Shown here: one piece after another, positions 42,330 to 50,672 of the stretch
How the letters are laid out: every line of letters starts with the position of its first letter
Position numbering within the stretch: the first letter of the stretch is position 1
Assembly: GCA_000200715.1 (NCBI GenBank)
Contig: DP000238.1
Coordinates: 1,018,593-1,082,592, forward strand
Reading direction: 5' to 3'
Source: Cenarchaeum symbiosum A
Lineage (GTDB): Archaea > Thermoproteota > Nitrososphaeria > Nitrososphaerales > Nitrosopumilaceae
Length of the DNA stretch: 64,000 nucleotides
The notes under the pieces: generated by a model
What the model saw: the letters and a program-made list of their open reading frames with translations, nothing else
What the model was told of the DNA's origin: nothing
The model's database searches: none
Program-made: the position numbers and the translations under genes

Positions 42330-43498
42330 GGCGGCGTGGCTGCACGCCCTTGGTATTTATTGCCGCTGCCGCGCCTGCCGCACCGTTGAAGCCCGAGCTT
42401 GCAGGATACATCTCATGCCCGCGCTGCGCATCAGCGCTGAAGGCAAAGCCGAGCGCCACAAAAAACGGCGAGATATTATCAGGCAGCCTCACCTGTTCCC
42501 GCGGGCACAGGTTCCGCATAACAGGGGGCATACCGAGGTTGGTATCCGGCATGTCGGGCACTGCAGTCAAGACCGGCAGGTCGTTTTCGTCAAAGTGGTC
42601 GAGGTATTACAAAACATACCACACGAAAGAGTGGGCGGCCATGCAGGCGGACTGGCTGATCAGGCGCTTTGGCTGGAAGAGCAGGGCAGGGCTGGACAGG
42701 TTTCTCCGCACACGGGGAACGATACTTGATGCGGGCACAGGGGCGGGCAACAGCGCAAAGCTGCTCTCGTCGAACCCCCGCTCGCAGGTATTCGCCATGG
42801 ATGTAAGCTCTAGTGTCGACTTTGCATACAAAAAGTTCGGGGGCGAGCCCAACATACACTTTATCCAGGCCAGCATAGAGAGTCCGCCCTTTGGGGGGGG
42901 GGGGCTCTTTGACTTTATACTCTCAGACCAGGTCCTGCACCATACACGGGATACGCGCAAGTCAGCGGCCAGGCTTGCCAGGCTGCTGGCACCCGGGGGG
43001 CAGTTCTCCATGTACGTGTACAAGGTAAAGGCCCCGATACGCGAGATGGGGGACGACTATATCAGGGCCCGCACTACAAAGATGACCGAGGGACAGTGCG
43101 CCGCCTTCTCCAAAGAGATGGCGGAGCTTGGCCGCAGCCTCTCTGCAATCCGCCAAAAGGTCAGGATACCGCGGGACATACCTGTCCTGGGGATAAAAAA
43201 GGGGTCGTACGACGTGCAGCGTCTCGTATACTGGAACTTTCTAAAATGCTGGTGGTCTGGGAGTGTTCCATTCGAGCAGAGCGTGGCCACAAACTTTGAC
43301 TGGTACTTTCCAGAGCATGCATTCAGGCACACGCCCAGGGAGGTAAGATCGTGGTTTCGCAGCATGGGGCTGAGGATAACCCACTTTGACGAGATAGAGA
43401 GCGGGATAAGCGTGAGCGGCAAGAGGCCGGCGCGCCGCGTCAAGGCGCGCGTATCCAAGAGGGCCGCGGCCGGCAGAAAACAGCAAGTCTTGCACTAG
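42326..43498 (+). CDS. Class I SAM methyltransferase with N-terminal zinc ribbon
   Basis: 390 aa, GTG start overlapping the previous stop. The N-terminus has 'ISCPRCASALK' (about 29-39) and 'LTCSRGHRFRI' (about 55-65), a Trm112-like zinc ribbon. The methyltransferase motif I is 'ILDAGTGAGNSAKLL' (about 133-147) and motif IV-like 'FDFILSDQVLHHTRD'. A run of four Gly between them (PPFGGGGLFDF) is encoded by a G12 tract. The C-terminus is very basic. Probably the last gene of the glycan locus; its substrate may be a sugar or lipid carrier. Confidence 0.8.
   Translation: MRRRGCTPLVFIAAAAPAAPLKPELAGYISCPRCASALKAKPSATKNGEILSGSLTCSRGHRFRITGGIPRLVSGMSGTAVKTGRSFSSKWSRYYKTYHTKEWAAMQADWLIRRFGWKSRAGLDRFLRTRGTILDAGTGAGNSAKLLSSNPRSQVFAMDVSSSVDFAYKKFGGEPNIHFIQASIESPPFGGGGLFDFILSDQVLHHTRDTRKSAARLARLLAPGGQFSMYVYKVKAPIREMGDDYIRARTTKMTEGQCAAFSKEMAELGRSLSAIRQKVRIPRDIPVLGIKKGSYDVQRLVYWNFLKCWWSGSVPFEQSVATNFDWYFPEHAFRHTPREVRSWFRSMGLRITHFDEIESGISVSGKRPARRVKARVSKRAAAGRKQQVLH
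42893..42904. repeat. G12 homopolymer inside the methyltransferase gene
   Basis: Twelve G, read as four GGG codons in frame, about midway in the coding region and just before motif IV. Any indel not a multiple of three would truncate the enzyme. Confidence 0.9.
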
Positions 43499-44024
43499 CG
43501 CCTGCGTTTTAGAATAGCTAAAGACTGGCAGTACGGGTTACTGTGGAATATACCAAGATGAATGCGAATATCAGGGCTCTTAACTTGAATTGATCTAGCC
43601 TAGCTTCCGTTAAGAAGTGGTTTATTCTAGAGCGCCAGCTACAACCAGCTAATCTCACAAATATTCCGAATTTGACCCTTCCGGGGAGCTTGGGCGGACC
43701 GGCTTCCCGGGGGCACCATCTTGACTTGCTGGCACGCTTCGTGGCGGAATTGTCCTTGCCCAGTGTTTTGAAGTCATTATGGTCGTTTATACACATGGTC
43801 GGGTATCTATAGTACTCACCGGTGCCGTGCAAGGATGGTAGGAGCCTCATACCTTATCTCATACAACCAGATTAAACAGTGTCGGTAATGACAAGCTGAC
43901 ACGCCTATAAGAGTGATTTAGCCTACTAACTAATCAACAATAAGATTTACCTGACCTACATTATATAGAACAGTCTAAATACTAGTAATTTTAGATAACG
44001 TATAGGAGTTCAATGTGAGAATAA
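43499..44024. other. Intergenic region, edge of the accessory island
   Basis: 526 nt in which base composition falls from the GC-rich genome level to AT-rich. A 110-codon minus-strand frame (43518-43850) shows no motif and no promoter and I do not call it. The last 80 nt hold several TATA-like boxes (ATTATATAG, CTAAATAC) and an AGGAG about 16 nt before the next ATG. Nothing else is seen. Confidence 0.5.
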
Positions 44025-44495
44025 ATGTCCACCAATAAAGTTCTTGAATTGATAACATATCAGTTTGGACCACCAGTTGCTTGGTTCATACCCATTATTA
44101 ATGCAAAACGTGAAAATCAGAATACTATTAAATTTGATGCAAATATAACATTATCAACTTATCGCAAGTTGTCTGATTTAATGGATAACACTAGAAAATC
44201 ATGGTTTGTACATGATAATACATCAACCCCTTATTTCAAAATTGATGGTTTTGTATCGCAAATATCTGATTTCAAAGAATTTGATACTAATAAAATATGC
44301 GATTCTGCTACATGGGCTGTAACGATAACCAAAGAGCCGGTAACTTTACCTAAAGATGATTATCTCTGTTATATGTGTTGTAATGAATGTGGTCTAACAC
44401 ACACAGGTGAAGTAGCGAGCCGCAATACGTTAAGTTGTCATAAGTGTCACAAGACAATTAGTTTACCTACTGATGGAGATGATGTGATAATATGA
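44025..44495 (+). CDS. Hypothetical AT-rich protein with C-terminal zinc ribbon
   Basis: 156 aa, no family recognised. The first 110 residues are mixed alpha/beta; the C-terminus has 'CYMCCNECG' (about 115-123) and 'LSCHKCHK' (about 136-143), probably a zinc ribbon. AT content is far above the genome and codon choice differs (many A/T third positions), so horizontal transfer is likely. It overlaps a 35-codon gene (ATGA) carrying another CxxC. First gene of the island left of the tes copy. Confidence 0.7.
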   Translation: MSTNKVLELITYQFGPPVAWFIPIINAKRENQNTIKFDANITLSTYRKLSDLMDNTRKSWFVHDNTSTPYFKIDGFVSQISDFKEFDTNKICDSATWAVTITKEPVTLPKDDYLCYMCCNECGLTHTGEVASRNTLSCHKCHKTISLPTDGDDVII

Positions 44496-44599
44496 CACTA
44501 TTATGCCCTCTCTGTCAAAGTAGCAACATTGATTCCTCGCCAGAACTATTTCTTGTTTCTAAGAAATTATGCAAACAAAGGAGATTGTTGCATAACTAG
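44492..44599 (+). CDS. Small Cys-containing peptide (35 aa), possibly truncated
   Basis: 36 codons from ATG 44492 to TAG 44599, overlapping the stop of the previous gene as ATGA. The product begins 'TLLCPLCQSSNID', one CxxC, with a later Cys. A complete ribbon would need a second CxxC, so it may be a cut-off zinc protein or a remnant. AT-rich like its partner. Confidence 0.4.
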   Translation: MTLLCPLCQSSNIDSSPELFLVSKKLCKQRRLLHN

Positions 44600-44878
44600 C
44601 CTAAACGGTCAGTGTAATATCATTTCCCTTATACGTCACGTGCGCATGACCACAAACCGGTTGTAGGCCAACATCTTGCTCAGTATCTCCTGTATGATGT
44701 TCTCTACCTTCCTGGCTAGTTAGTAAATCGTACAGATCCTCCTGAAACGAACATGTCCAATAATGTGCCCCAAGCAAGTAGAATGAGACACTCACAGGGC
44801 CGCGCCGGTAAAAAGCCTAATTGCCGCGTGGGCCGCCTGGAAGATGAATGATTGTAAATGTCGGACTAGATGTGTCGG
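44600..44878. other. Intergenic region between AT-rich genes and tes copy 1
   Basis: A 64-codon minus-strand frame (44601-44795) is present but lacks a promoter and a motif, and I do not call it. The last bases before the tes stop share scattered matches with the region after tes copy 2 (GGAAGAT, TAGAT), suggesting part of the 3' flank was duplicated too. Confidence 0.4.
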
Positions 44879-46543
44879 TCACATGGTTGCCTGTGCGGCT
44901 TCGTGATACATCTCGCTCTTTGCACAGCCGGCGGCCAGCTCGTCGCCGGCGCCGCGCCTCATCAGCCCGCGGTAAAGACCGTCCTCGAGCTTTACGCCCT
45001 CGCGCTCCTCCCACTCTTCGACAGTGGTAGAGTATTTCTTCTGGATCCTGTCGCGGTACCATTCGGGTATCACATTGAATGCACAGAATGGTATGACCCT
45101 CAGGTCGGGCGTAAGATAGTGTATGTCGCATCTCTGGAGCCTCTCTAGATCCTCATTGTACTTGTCCTGAAAATGCATCATGCCCAAGAATAATCCCTTT
45201 ACGTGCCATGAGCCGACAGAGCCAAATGATCTCTTCATCAGGATATTCCCGAACATCTTTGCGAGATCGAGGCCGGCTGGCTGCTTTTTCGCATCTACAA
45301 AGCTCTTTAGCTTTCTGACGACTTCTAACATTGTAAAGTACTTGTTCTTGCCGGAGCGGATCTCTTCGGACTTGTCCTCGAATAGCTCCAGCATGCCCTG
45401 TATGTCACAGAATTTGGTCAGGGGGACGAACTTTTTGGTCTCGGCATCCTCGAAGATGTACGTGCCAGCACCGCATGCAAAGTGTATTGACAGCTCGTAT
45501 TTCGGCTTGCTGGAGAATGCCTCTATCACGTTGGTAAGGGGCATGCAGCTCGGTACTGGGAACCAGTCGTCGATAGTCACTTCACCGTTGGTCTGCTCTT
45601 CGATCCTCTGTATACAGTCGGGGATGGTAATCCTGAACTTTTCGCGCTCTTGCTTGCCCATTCTTCCTGTCAGGGATACGGGCTGGAAGTTGACCGCGTG
45701 GACTACATCCAGGTTCTTTTGTGCATATCGGATAATTCCGCCGAGTTCGTGGTCGTTTATCGATTTTATTACGGTCGGTACGAATACTACTGTCGTCCCC
45801 GTCTTGCGACAGCTGTCCAATGCATGGGGGATCTCCCAGTGGTTCTTTGGGTTGGTCCGTGCGGTCACACCGTCAAAGCTGAGGTACAGATTGTTGCACC
45901 CTGCAAGGCGCACATCGCGTGCCGCTTCCGGATCCATTGCGTGCCGTATACCGTTTGTATTCATCTGGATATGGTCTACGCCTTCTTCCTTCATTATCTT
46001 GATTATATCGGTAATATCGGTGCGAAGCATCGGCTCGCCGCCTGTAATCTGTATAGAGTTGCCGGCGATAGGCCTCTCTGAACGGAGGGTCTTCATCATG
46101 GCCCTTACTTGATCTAGGGAAGGCTCGTACATGTAGGCGCCCTCGAGGCCTTTCTTTACGTAAAAGAAACAGTACCAGCAGGTAAGATCGCATCTGTTAG
46201 TCACTATCATGTTGGCAAGGCCGCTGTGGGAAAGGTGGTTTGTGCATAACCCGCAGTTGTTGGGGCAGGCACACTTGTCTACCATTACGTTTGGTGCGTG
46301 TGCGCCCTTGCCGTCCTGCCAGTAGGTACTGAACTTTTGATATAATTCGTATGATCCATAATACAGCTCCTCGCACTCGCCGTGAGTGGGGCATGTCTTT
46401 GTCATGGATACCTTGCCGTCGCGCTCGAATATCTCTGCGTCGAGGATCATGTTACAGTCGGGGCAGATGCTCTGGGTAAACCTGATCGTGGACTTTTTGC
46501 CCAGATTCTTTGGTGCCTGGTTGGTTATCTGTATCAGAGCCAT
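44879..46543 (-). CDS. tes: Tetraether lipid synthase (Tes) family radical SAM protein, copy 1
   Basis: 554 aa from ATG 46543. Tes joins two diether lipids tail to tail to make membrane-spanning GDGT lipids. Cys blocks: CPDC (27-30), CPTHGEC (51-57), CACPNNCGLC (91-100), the radical SAM triad 'TNRCDLTCWYC' (Cys 118, 122, 125) and 'ITGGEP' (166-171). 'VNFQPVSLTGRMG' and 'DDWFPVPSC' are typical of Tes. The extra cluster cysteines and length match the family. TATATAATA lies about 25-30 nt upstream. The protein is identical to that of copy 2 at 52881, but the DNA has many silent differences. Confidence 0.85.
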   Translation of the reverse strand: MALIQITNQAPKNLGKKSTIRFTQSICPDCNMILDAEIFERDGKVSMTKTCPTHGECEELYYGSYELYQKFSTYWQDGKGAHAPNVMVDKCACPNNCGLCTNHLSHSGLANMIVTNRCDLTCWYCFFYVKKGLEGAYMYEPSLDQVRAMMKTLRSERPIAGNSIQITGGEPMLRTDITDIIKIMKEEGVDHIQMNTNGIRHAMDPEAARDVRLAGCNNLYLSFDGVTARTNPKNHWEIPHALDSCRKTGTTVVFVPTVIKSINDHELGGIIRYAQKNLDVVHAVNFQPVSLTGRMGKQEREKFRITIPDCIQRIEEQTNGEVTIDDWFPVPSCMPLTNVIEAFSSKPKYELSIHFACGAGTYIFEDAETKKFVPLTKFCDIQGMLELFEDKSEEIRSGKNKYFTMLEVVRKLKSFVDAKKQPAGLDLAKMFGNILMKRSFGSVGSWHVKGLFLGMMHFQDKYNEDLERLQRCDIHYLTPDLRVIPFCAFNVIPEWYRDRIQKKYSTTVEEWEEREGVKLEDGLYRGLMRRGAGDELAAGCAKSEMYHEAAQATM

Positions 46544-46565
46544 CCTATATCGTCCCGTCCGAGAT

Positions 46566-46577
46566 AGTATATAATAC
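46566..46577 (-). promoter_or_regulatory. TATA box of tes copy 1
   Basis: AGTATATAATAC on the plus strand, 23-34 nt before the ATG at 46543, repeated with one change before copy 2 (about 54568-54579). The stretch from here to the ATG is otherwise the same in both copies. Confidence 0.6.
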
Positions 46578-46609
46578 ATTACCACCCCATACAAGTTGGA
46601 AAATCTGTA

Positions 46610-47093
46610 ATGTGCGGATTTTACGCGTGGGTATACAGGTTTCAGGCACGGGCTTTACCGGGGGACTCTATCCCCAGTCCGGGCGATCAGACTGGAATCC
46701 CCTGTAGGTTTGAATGCAGGGCCTGATCAATTCAGGAAGCATTTACGGCCCTGGCAAGTTAATCCGACTTCTAGGCCCGTTGGTTAGTGGCGCTCATTAC
46801 TGCAGATATGGAATCAGATCTCCCAAATCTGGCCCTCTGGACCACCCTACACACTGGTCCCCGTGTGCCCCTGCCCAGTATCAAGATCGACCAGACCCTT
46901 TGGACTGCTTTTCTCTAGTCTAGAGGGATCCCGGGAGCTGAGGGCGAATGGGGAATAGTCATGGTCGGTGCCCGTCAAAAACGACATTGGTCCCGGACCT
47001 TGCATGAGGGCTGAGACATCTCCGCCCGTAGGAACAACAGGTATGCCTGCGGCCGTCTTGGCTTTTTACCTCTGGAGGCGGTATTTGCTCTAT
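46610..47093. other. Intergenic region between tes copy 1 and the Type ISP gene
   Basis: About 480 nt with no convincing gene, tRNA or repeat. The first 60 nt loosely resemble the flank of tes copy 2 (both contain TTCAGGCACG). Plus-strand frames here lack start signals and motifs. It marks the left junction of the restriction-modification segment. Confidence 0.4.
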
Positions 47094-50000
47094 TCATGCA
47101 GGTATGACCCTTCCATGGCAGGCCTTGCACGAACTGGTTAAGGTGAGGGGGTCCAGTACCACAATTATGTCATTATAGTCTCGATAATACACTGTAGCAT
47201 TTCGGGCCCGGTTGCCGTCCTGGTCCTTTTTGTCAAGCTTTGGGTTCCTGACCAGAATGGTTATAACCACGGGGGTACGAGAGCCAGAACCGAATATTTT
47301 ACCACCCTCTTCGTCAGATTCTTTACCCTGAACACCCACCTGCCTTCCCCGCAGATCAAAACACCATACCTCATTGAACTCTTTTTTTAGACATACACGA
47401 AGTCCAGCTGCACTACTATTTCGTAGAAATCCCGCATTGGTGACAAATGCTATCACGCCTGCATTTCCTATACGGTCACTGGCCCAGCGAATTGAACGAA
47501 TGTAAGAATCAAACAGCGAGTTGATGTTTCCACCTTCCGGGTATTTTCTCTTGAATTCCATTGCATACGTATCCTTTATTCTAGCATCAATTAATGGATA
47601 TTTTGCATTTTCGTTTGCAAATGAATATGGAGGATTCCCCATTATCACATGTATATGCTGCATATTTATTTTCTGTATATTTTCATTTATCTCCTCCATC
47701 TTGCCGGCGAGCTTGATTATCTTTCCACGCTTGGATTTGTCCACCCTCTGCGTAGGATGGTGCGTCAGAGTATCCGTATAATTGATGCTTTCAAATGACA
47801 CATGTCCACCGTTCCTTATCGAGGCATATGTAGACTCTATATTCACGGAAGCAACATAGTACGCCAGCAATGAGAGCTCGTTGACCCAGATGTCATGCTT
47901 GTACTTGCGGTACAATTTCTCCTTGCCTATGAGGCCCGATTCGAGGAGATGTGTTACAAACGCCCCAGTTCCGGTAAATGGGTCAAACACCTTGACTGAC
48001 GTGTCTGTCAGACTCGACTTGAAGTGGTGTTTTAGGACATCCTGTACGCTGTGTATGATGAAGTCAATAACCTCGTCAGGTGTATACACTATGCCGTTCC
48101 TGCTCTGGTTGTCAGGATCGAACCCCTCTAGAAAACTCCCGTATATCTTCTTAATTAACTCCTGTTTGCCCTTTACAGTTCTGAAATTGGACATCTCATT
48201 TCGGGTTTCCTTGTAGAATCTCTCGAAGTCCTCGAGCTCGTATGTCAAACCTATCTTTCTCATGGCTGCATCCAAGGCAGACGCTACCGGATTTGATGAT
48301 CGGAACTCCTCTGCGAACAGGACGTTAAACACCTCGGAGAGAGCCTTGTGCTGTGCTAGCACTTTGACGGTCTCCTTTTCATCCACCGAATCATTGACCA
48401 CTTTTTTGAGATCCAGACACAGCTCATCCACCGTTCCGACCACATTTTTGTTCCCCCTATCATAGGCCCTTTGGATTACCTCGGCCATGCCCTTTGCTGT
48501 CTTGCCGAGCTTCCGGGCCTTGAGCTCAAAATATTGTCGATGGCTGTTGACCTCGATGAGCTTGGTGGCGACCGTCCGTGCGAGCACGGGGGTCATGCCC
48601 TCGCCCCTGTCCCCCTTGTAAATTATCTCCACACATCCGGGAAGCAGGCCGTCCGGTCCCTCTGGAGTCTCACCGTTGCCATCCACGGCCAGACGGTTTA
48701 TTTCTGCCACCAGGTTCTTGTCGTGGGACTGTAGGGCCTTGATCACCTGCCAGACGGTCTTCCACTTGGCCTCGTCCTCCATCGATTGTGCGAGTGTCAT
48801 GTCTCTTCTTAATATTATTGGCAGTATGATGTAGCCGTATTCCTTCTCGTCTCCGGCCCTTCGCATGACCCGTCCGACACTCTGTATCACGTCAACCTTG
48901 GACTTGCGAGGTTTGAGGAATATTATCCCGTCCAAGTTGGGCACGTCTACCCCTTCCGAGAGACACTTGGCATTGGATAGTATTCTACACGTCTCCGGAT
49001 CGGACCCGCTGTCCCCCAGCCAGTCCAATTTGGCTGCCCGCACGCCAGATCTCATGGTGCCATCTATATGGCGCACCTGTACCCCGTTGAACTTTCCCTT
49101 CTTCGCCAGATTACGGAGTTTTGGCAGTCTCGATACAGTTCTGTTAAAACTCCTGTCGACGGTCCTGTCTATTATCTCCTTGTCGTCCTCGTCCTGGGTC
49201 CTGTCATCCTCCTTGTATTTGCCGGCAAACTCCTGTGATGCCTTTATCCTGTCGGTAAATGCGATGACACGCTGGAGCATTTTTTTCTGCCGCTCGTTGT
49301 CATAATTGAGTCCCTTCCATACCGAACCAAAGAGTATTCTCTCATCTAGTCTACCCTCTTCATCTATCGCGTTATCTTCACCGTCCGCCAGCTCCTCCTC
49401 GCGCAGTATGGGGACGCGTATCTTGTATTCGGTAAGAAGTCCCTTTGCCACAGCCTCGCCAAACGTGAACTCATGGAAAAGAGGTCCGTACGACTCCTCA
49501 TCATCCATTGAAAAGACGTCTTTCTCACTCCGTATTTTTTCCCCATAGATCCTCTCTGTGGCGGTCATGTACAGACGCTTTGCGCTTTGTACATGTTCAT
49601 CCTTGTGGGCCATTATGAAAGGAGAATCCTTCTCATTCCCCTCTATCCCAGTGGTACGGTGTGCCTCGTCACAAAGTATGAGGTCAAATTTTTTGCCTTC
49701 CATTGCCTTGGAAACCTGTTCTATCGACTGGTACGTGGAGAACACCACACACATGGATTTTAGAGGCTTTTCGTACATTATCTTCTTTATCTCATCCTTG
49801 TCGGTCGTGGGCGGAAATGGCACCTCGATGACACTTCCTTCGTCACCTGAACTCTTGTCAGAACACACCACACAATAGTGGTGTCCCATCTTGGCATTCT
49901 CGGACCACTCTCTGATGGTCTGCCGTATCAGCGATATAGAGGGCACAAGATATAATGCATATCCATTACCCACTATTTTCTCGGCTATACGGAGTGATGT

Positions 50001-50621
50001 GAGTGTCTTACCGGTACCACATGCCATTATCATCTTGCCCCGATTGCTCCTCTTGAATCCATCCATCACATTATCCATGGCACCTAGCTGGTGCGGGTAC
50101 AGCTCCTTGACCGGCTTTACGTGCCACTTGGGATACATCGACCAGTCTATTGAGCTTGACCTGAATACGTCTCGCCCCATGAGATAGCACTTATGGTATT
50201 TCAGCTTGGATTCAGCCTCCCGGGTTATCCTATGGGTCGTATATGCGAACAGCGTGTTGACGGTTCTCTTGTGTTTTTTTTCCAGGCTAGTAGCCTTGGA
50301 TAGAAACTTGCTCACATCACTATCATCAACGGTGCTGCTCTTGTCCTTGTCATAAAACTTGCATTGTATGGCACACCACTCTCCGTTATGCTCTACTGCC
50401 ATGAGGTCGATACCTGTTAGGCGGTCATCTTTCCTATCCGGCCACTTGTTCCACATATGCACCTCCTTGAACCTCTTGGCGAACTGCCTGTCCTTGAGCA
50501 GGAATTCTCTGGTTAGTTTCTCAAATTTGGCCCCCTTTACGGTGGTGCTTTTTGATGTCTTATCGATATAGTCTAACACGTCATCAAAGGTCTGTATGGT
50601 CTTTATCTCGACTGTAGTCAT
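47094..50621 (-). CDS. Type ISP restriction-modification enzyme, nuclease-helicase-methyltransferase part
   Basis: 1175 aa from ATG 50621. Domains: Mrr-like nuclease (E34, 'TGIDLMA' D72, 'IQCK' Q86/K88); SF2 helicase with Walker A 'ACGTGKT' (200-206), DEAH, 'MTATE' and 'QSVGRVMRR'; N6-adenine methyltransferase motif I 'DPFTGTGAF' (880-888) and motif IV 'NPPYS' (996-1000). Homology stops at 'VYYRD' (residue 1148); the last 27 residues are unrelated tail. Intact Type ISP enzymes continue for about 500 residues with the target-recognition domain; that part is at 50673-52247 on the other strand. Without it the protein should lack sequence specificity. The promoter lies within the inverted segment. 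Confidence 0.9.
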   Translation of the reverse strand: MTTVEIKTIQTFDDVLDYIDKTSKSTTVKGAKFEKLTREFLLKDRQFAKRFKEVHMWNKWPDRKDDRLTGIDLMAVEHNGEWCAIQCKFYDKDKSSTVDDSDVSKFLSKATSLEKKHKRTVNTLFAYTTHRITREAESKLKYHKCYLMGRDVFRSSSIDWSMYPKWHVKPVKELYPHQLGAMDNVMDGFKRSNRGKMIMACGTGKTLTSLRIAEKIVGNGYALYLVPSISLIRQTIREWSENAKMGHHYCVVCSDKSSGDEGSVIEVPFPPTTDKDEIKKIMYEKPLKSMCVVFSTYQSIEQVSKAMEGKKFDLILCDEAHRTTGIEGNEKDSPFIMAHKDEHVQSAKRLYMTATERIYGEKIRSEKDVFSMDDEESYGPLFHEFTFGEAVAKGLLTEYKIRVPILREEELADGEDNAIDEEGRLDERILFGSVWKGLNYDNERQKKMLQRVIAFTDRIKASQEFAGKYKEDDRTQDEDDKEIIDRTVDRSFNRTVSRLPKLRNLAKKGKFNGVQVRHIDGTMRSGVRAAKLDWLGDSGSDPETCRILSNAKCLSEGVDVPNLDGIIFLKPRKSKVDVIQSVGRVMRRAGDEKEYGYIILPIILRRDMTLAQSMEDEAKWKTVWQVIKALQSHDKNLVAEINRLAVDGNGETPEGPDGLLPGCVEIIYKGDRGEGMTPVLARTVATKLIEVNSHRQYFELKARKLGKTAKGMAEVIQRAYDRGNKNVVGTVDELCLDLKKVVNDSVDEKETVKVLAQHKALSEVFNVLFAEEFRSSNPVASALDAAMRKIGLTYELEDFERFYKETRNEMSNFRTVKGKQELIKKIYGSFLEGFDPDNQSRNGIVYTPDEVIDFIIHSVQDVLKHHFKSSLTDTSVKVFDPFTGTGAFVTHLLESGLIGKEKLYRKYKHDIWVNELSLLAYYVASVNIESTYASIRNGGHVSFESINYTDTLTHHPTQRVDKSKRGKIIKLAGKMEEINENIQKINMQHIHVIMGNPPYSFANENAKYPLIDARIKDTYAMEFKRKYPEGGNINSLFDSYIRSIRWASDRIGNAGVIAFVTNAGFLRNSSAAGLRVCLKKEFNEVWCFDLRGRQVGVQGKESDEEGGKIFGSGSRTPVVITILVRNPKLDKKDQDGNRARNATVYYRDYNDIIVVLDPLTLTSSCKACHGRVIPA

Positions 50622-50672
50622 GCCCCCACCACCCTCATACAAATTATTCAAATTCCAGTTATTAAACGAGAC
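47178..50672. other. Apparent inverted segment splitting the Type ISP gene
   Basis: GTCTCG at 47178-47183 and CGAGAC at 50667-50672 are inverted copies, set in a weaker inverted context (GTCANNANN before GTCTCG on both arms, ACTG 7 nt after). Both encode R-D: '...VYYRD' in the minus-strand gene and '...KRDIGDSHDRDSK' on the plus strand. Flipping this 3495-bp segment joins codon 1148 of the first part to the second part in frame and restores an enzyme of about 1671 aa, close to the length of known Type ISP proteins. Confidence 0.8.

Larger units (their letters stand above)
44879..46609 (-). repeat. Direct repeat, left copy (tes gene plus about 66 nt of promoter)
   Basis: Matches 52881-54611 in the same orientation. 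Similarity begins at the stop codon and ends 66 nt upstream of the ATG (after AAATCTGTA), so the duplicated unit is the promoter plus coding region. Divergence is a few percent, all silent within the gene. Confidence 0.9.

Noticed and set aside
43518-43850. 110-codon minus-strand frame
   Set aside because: No promoter, no motif; lies in the composition transition at the island edge.
46760-46860. tRNA-like stretch (GTTGGTTAGTGG)
   Set aside because: No acceptor, anticodon or T stem can be built around it.
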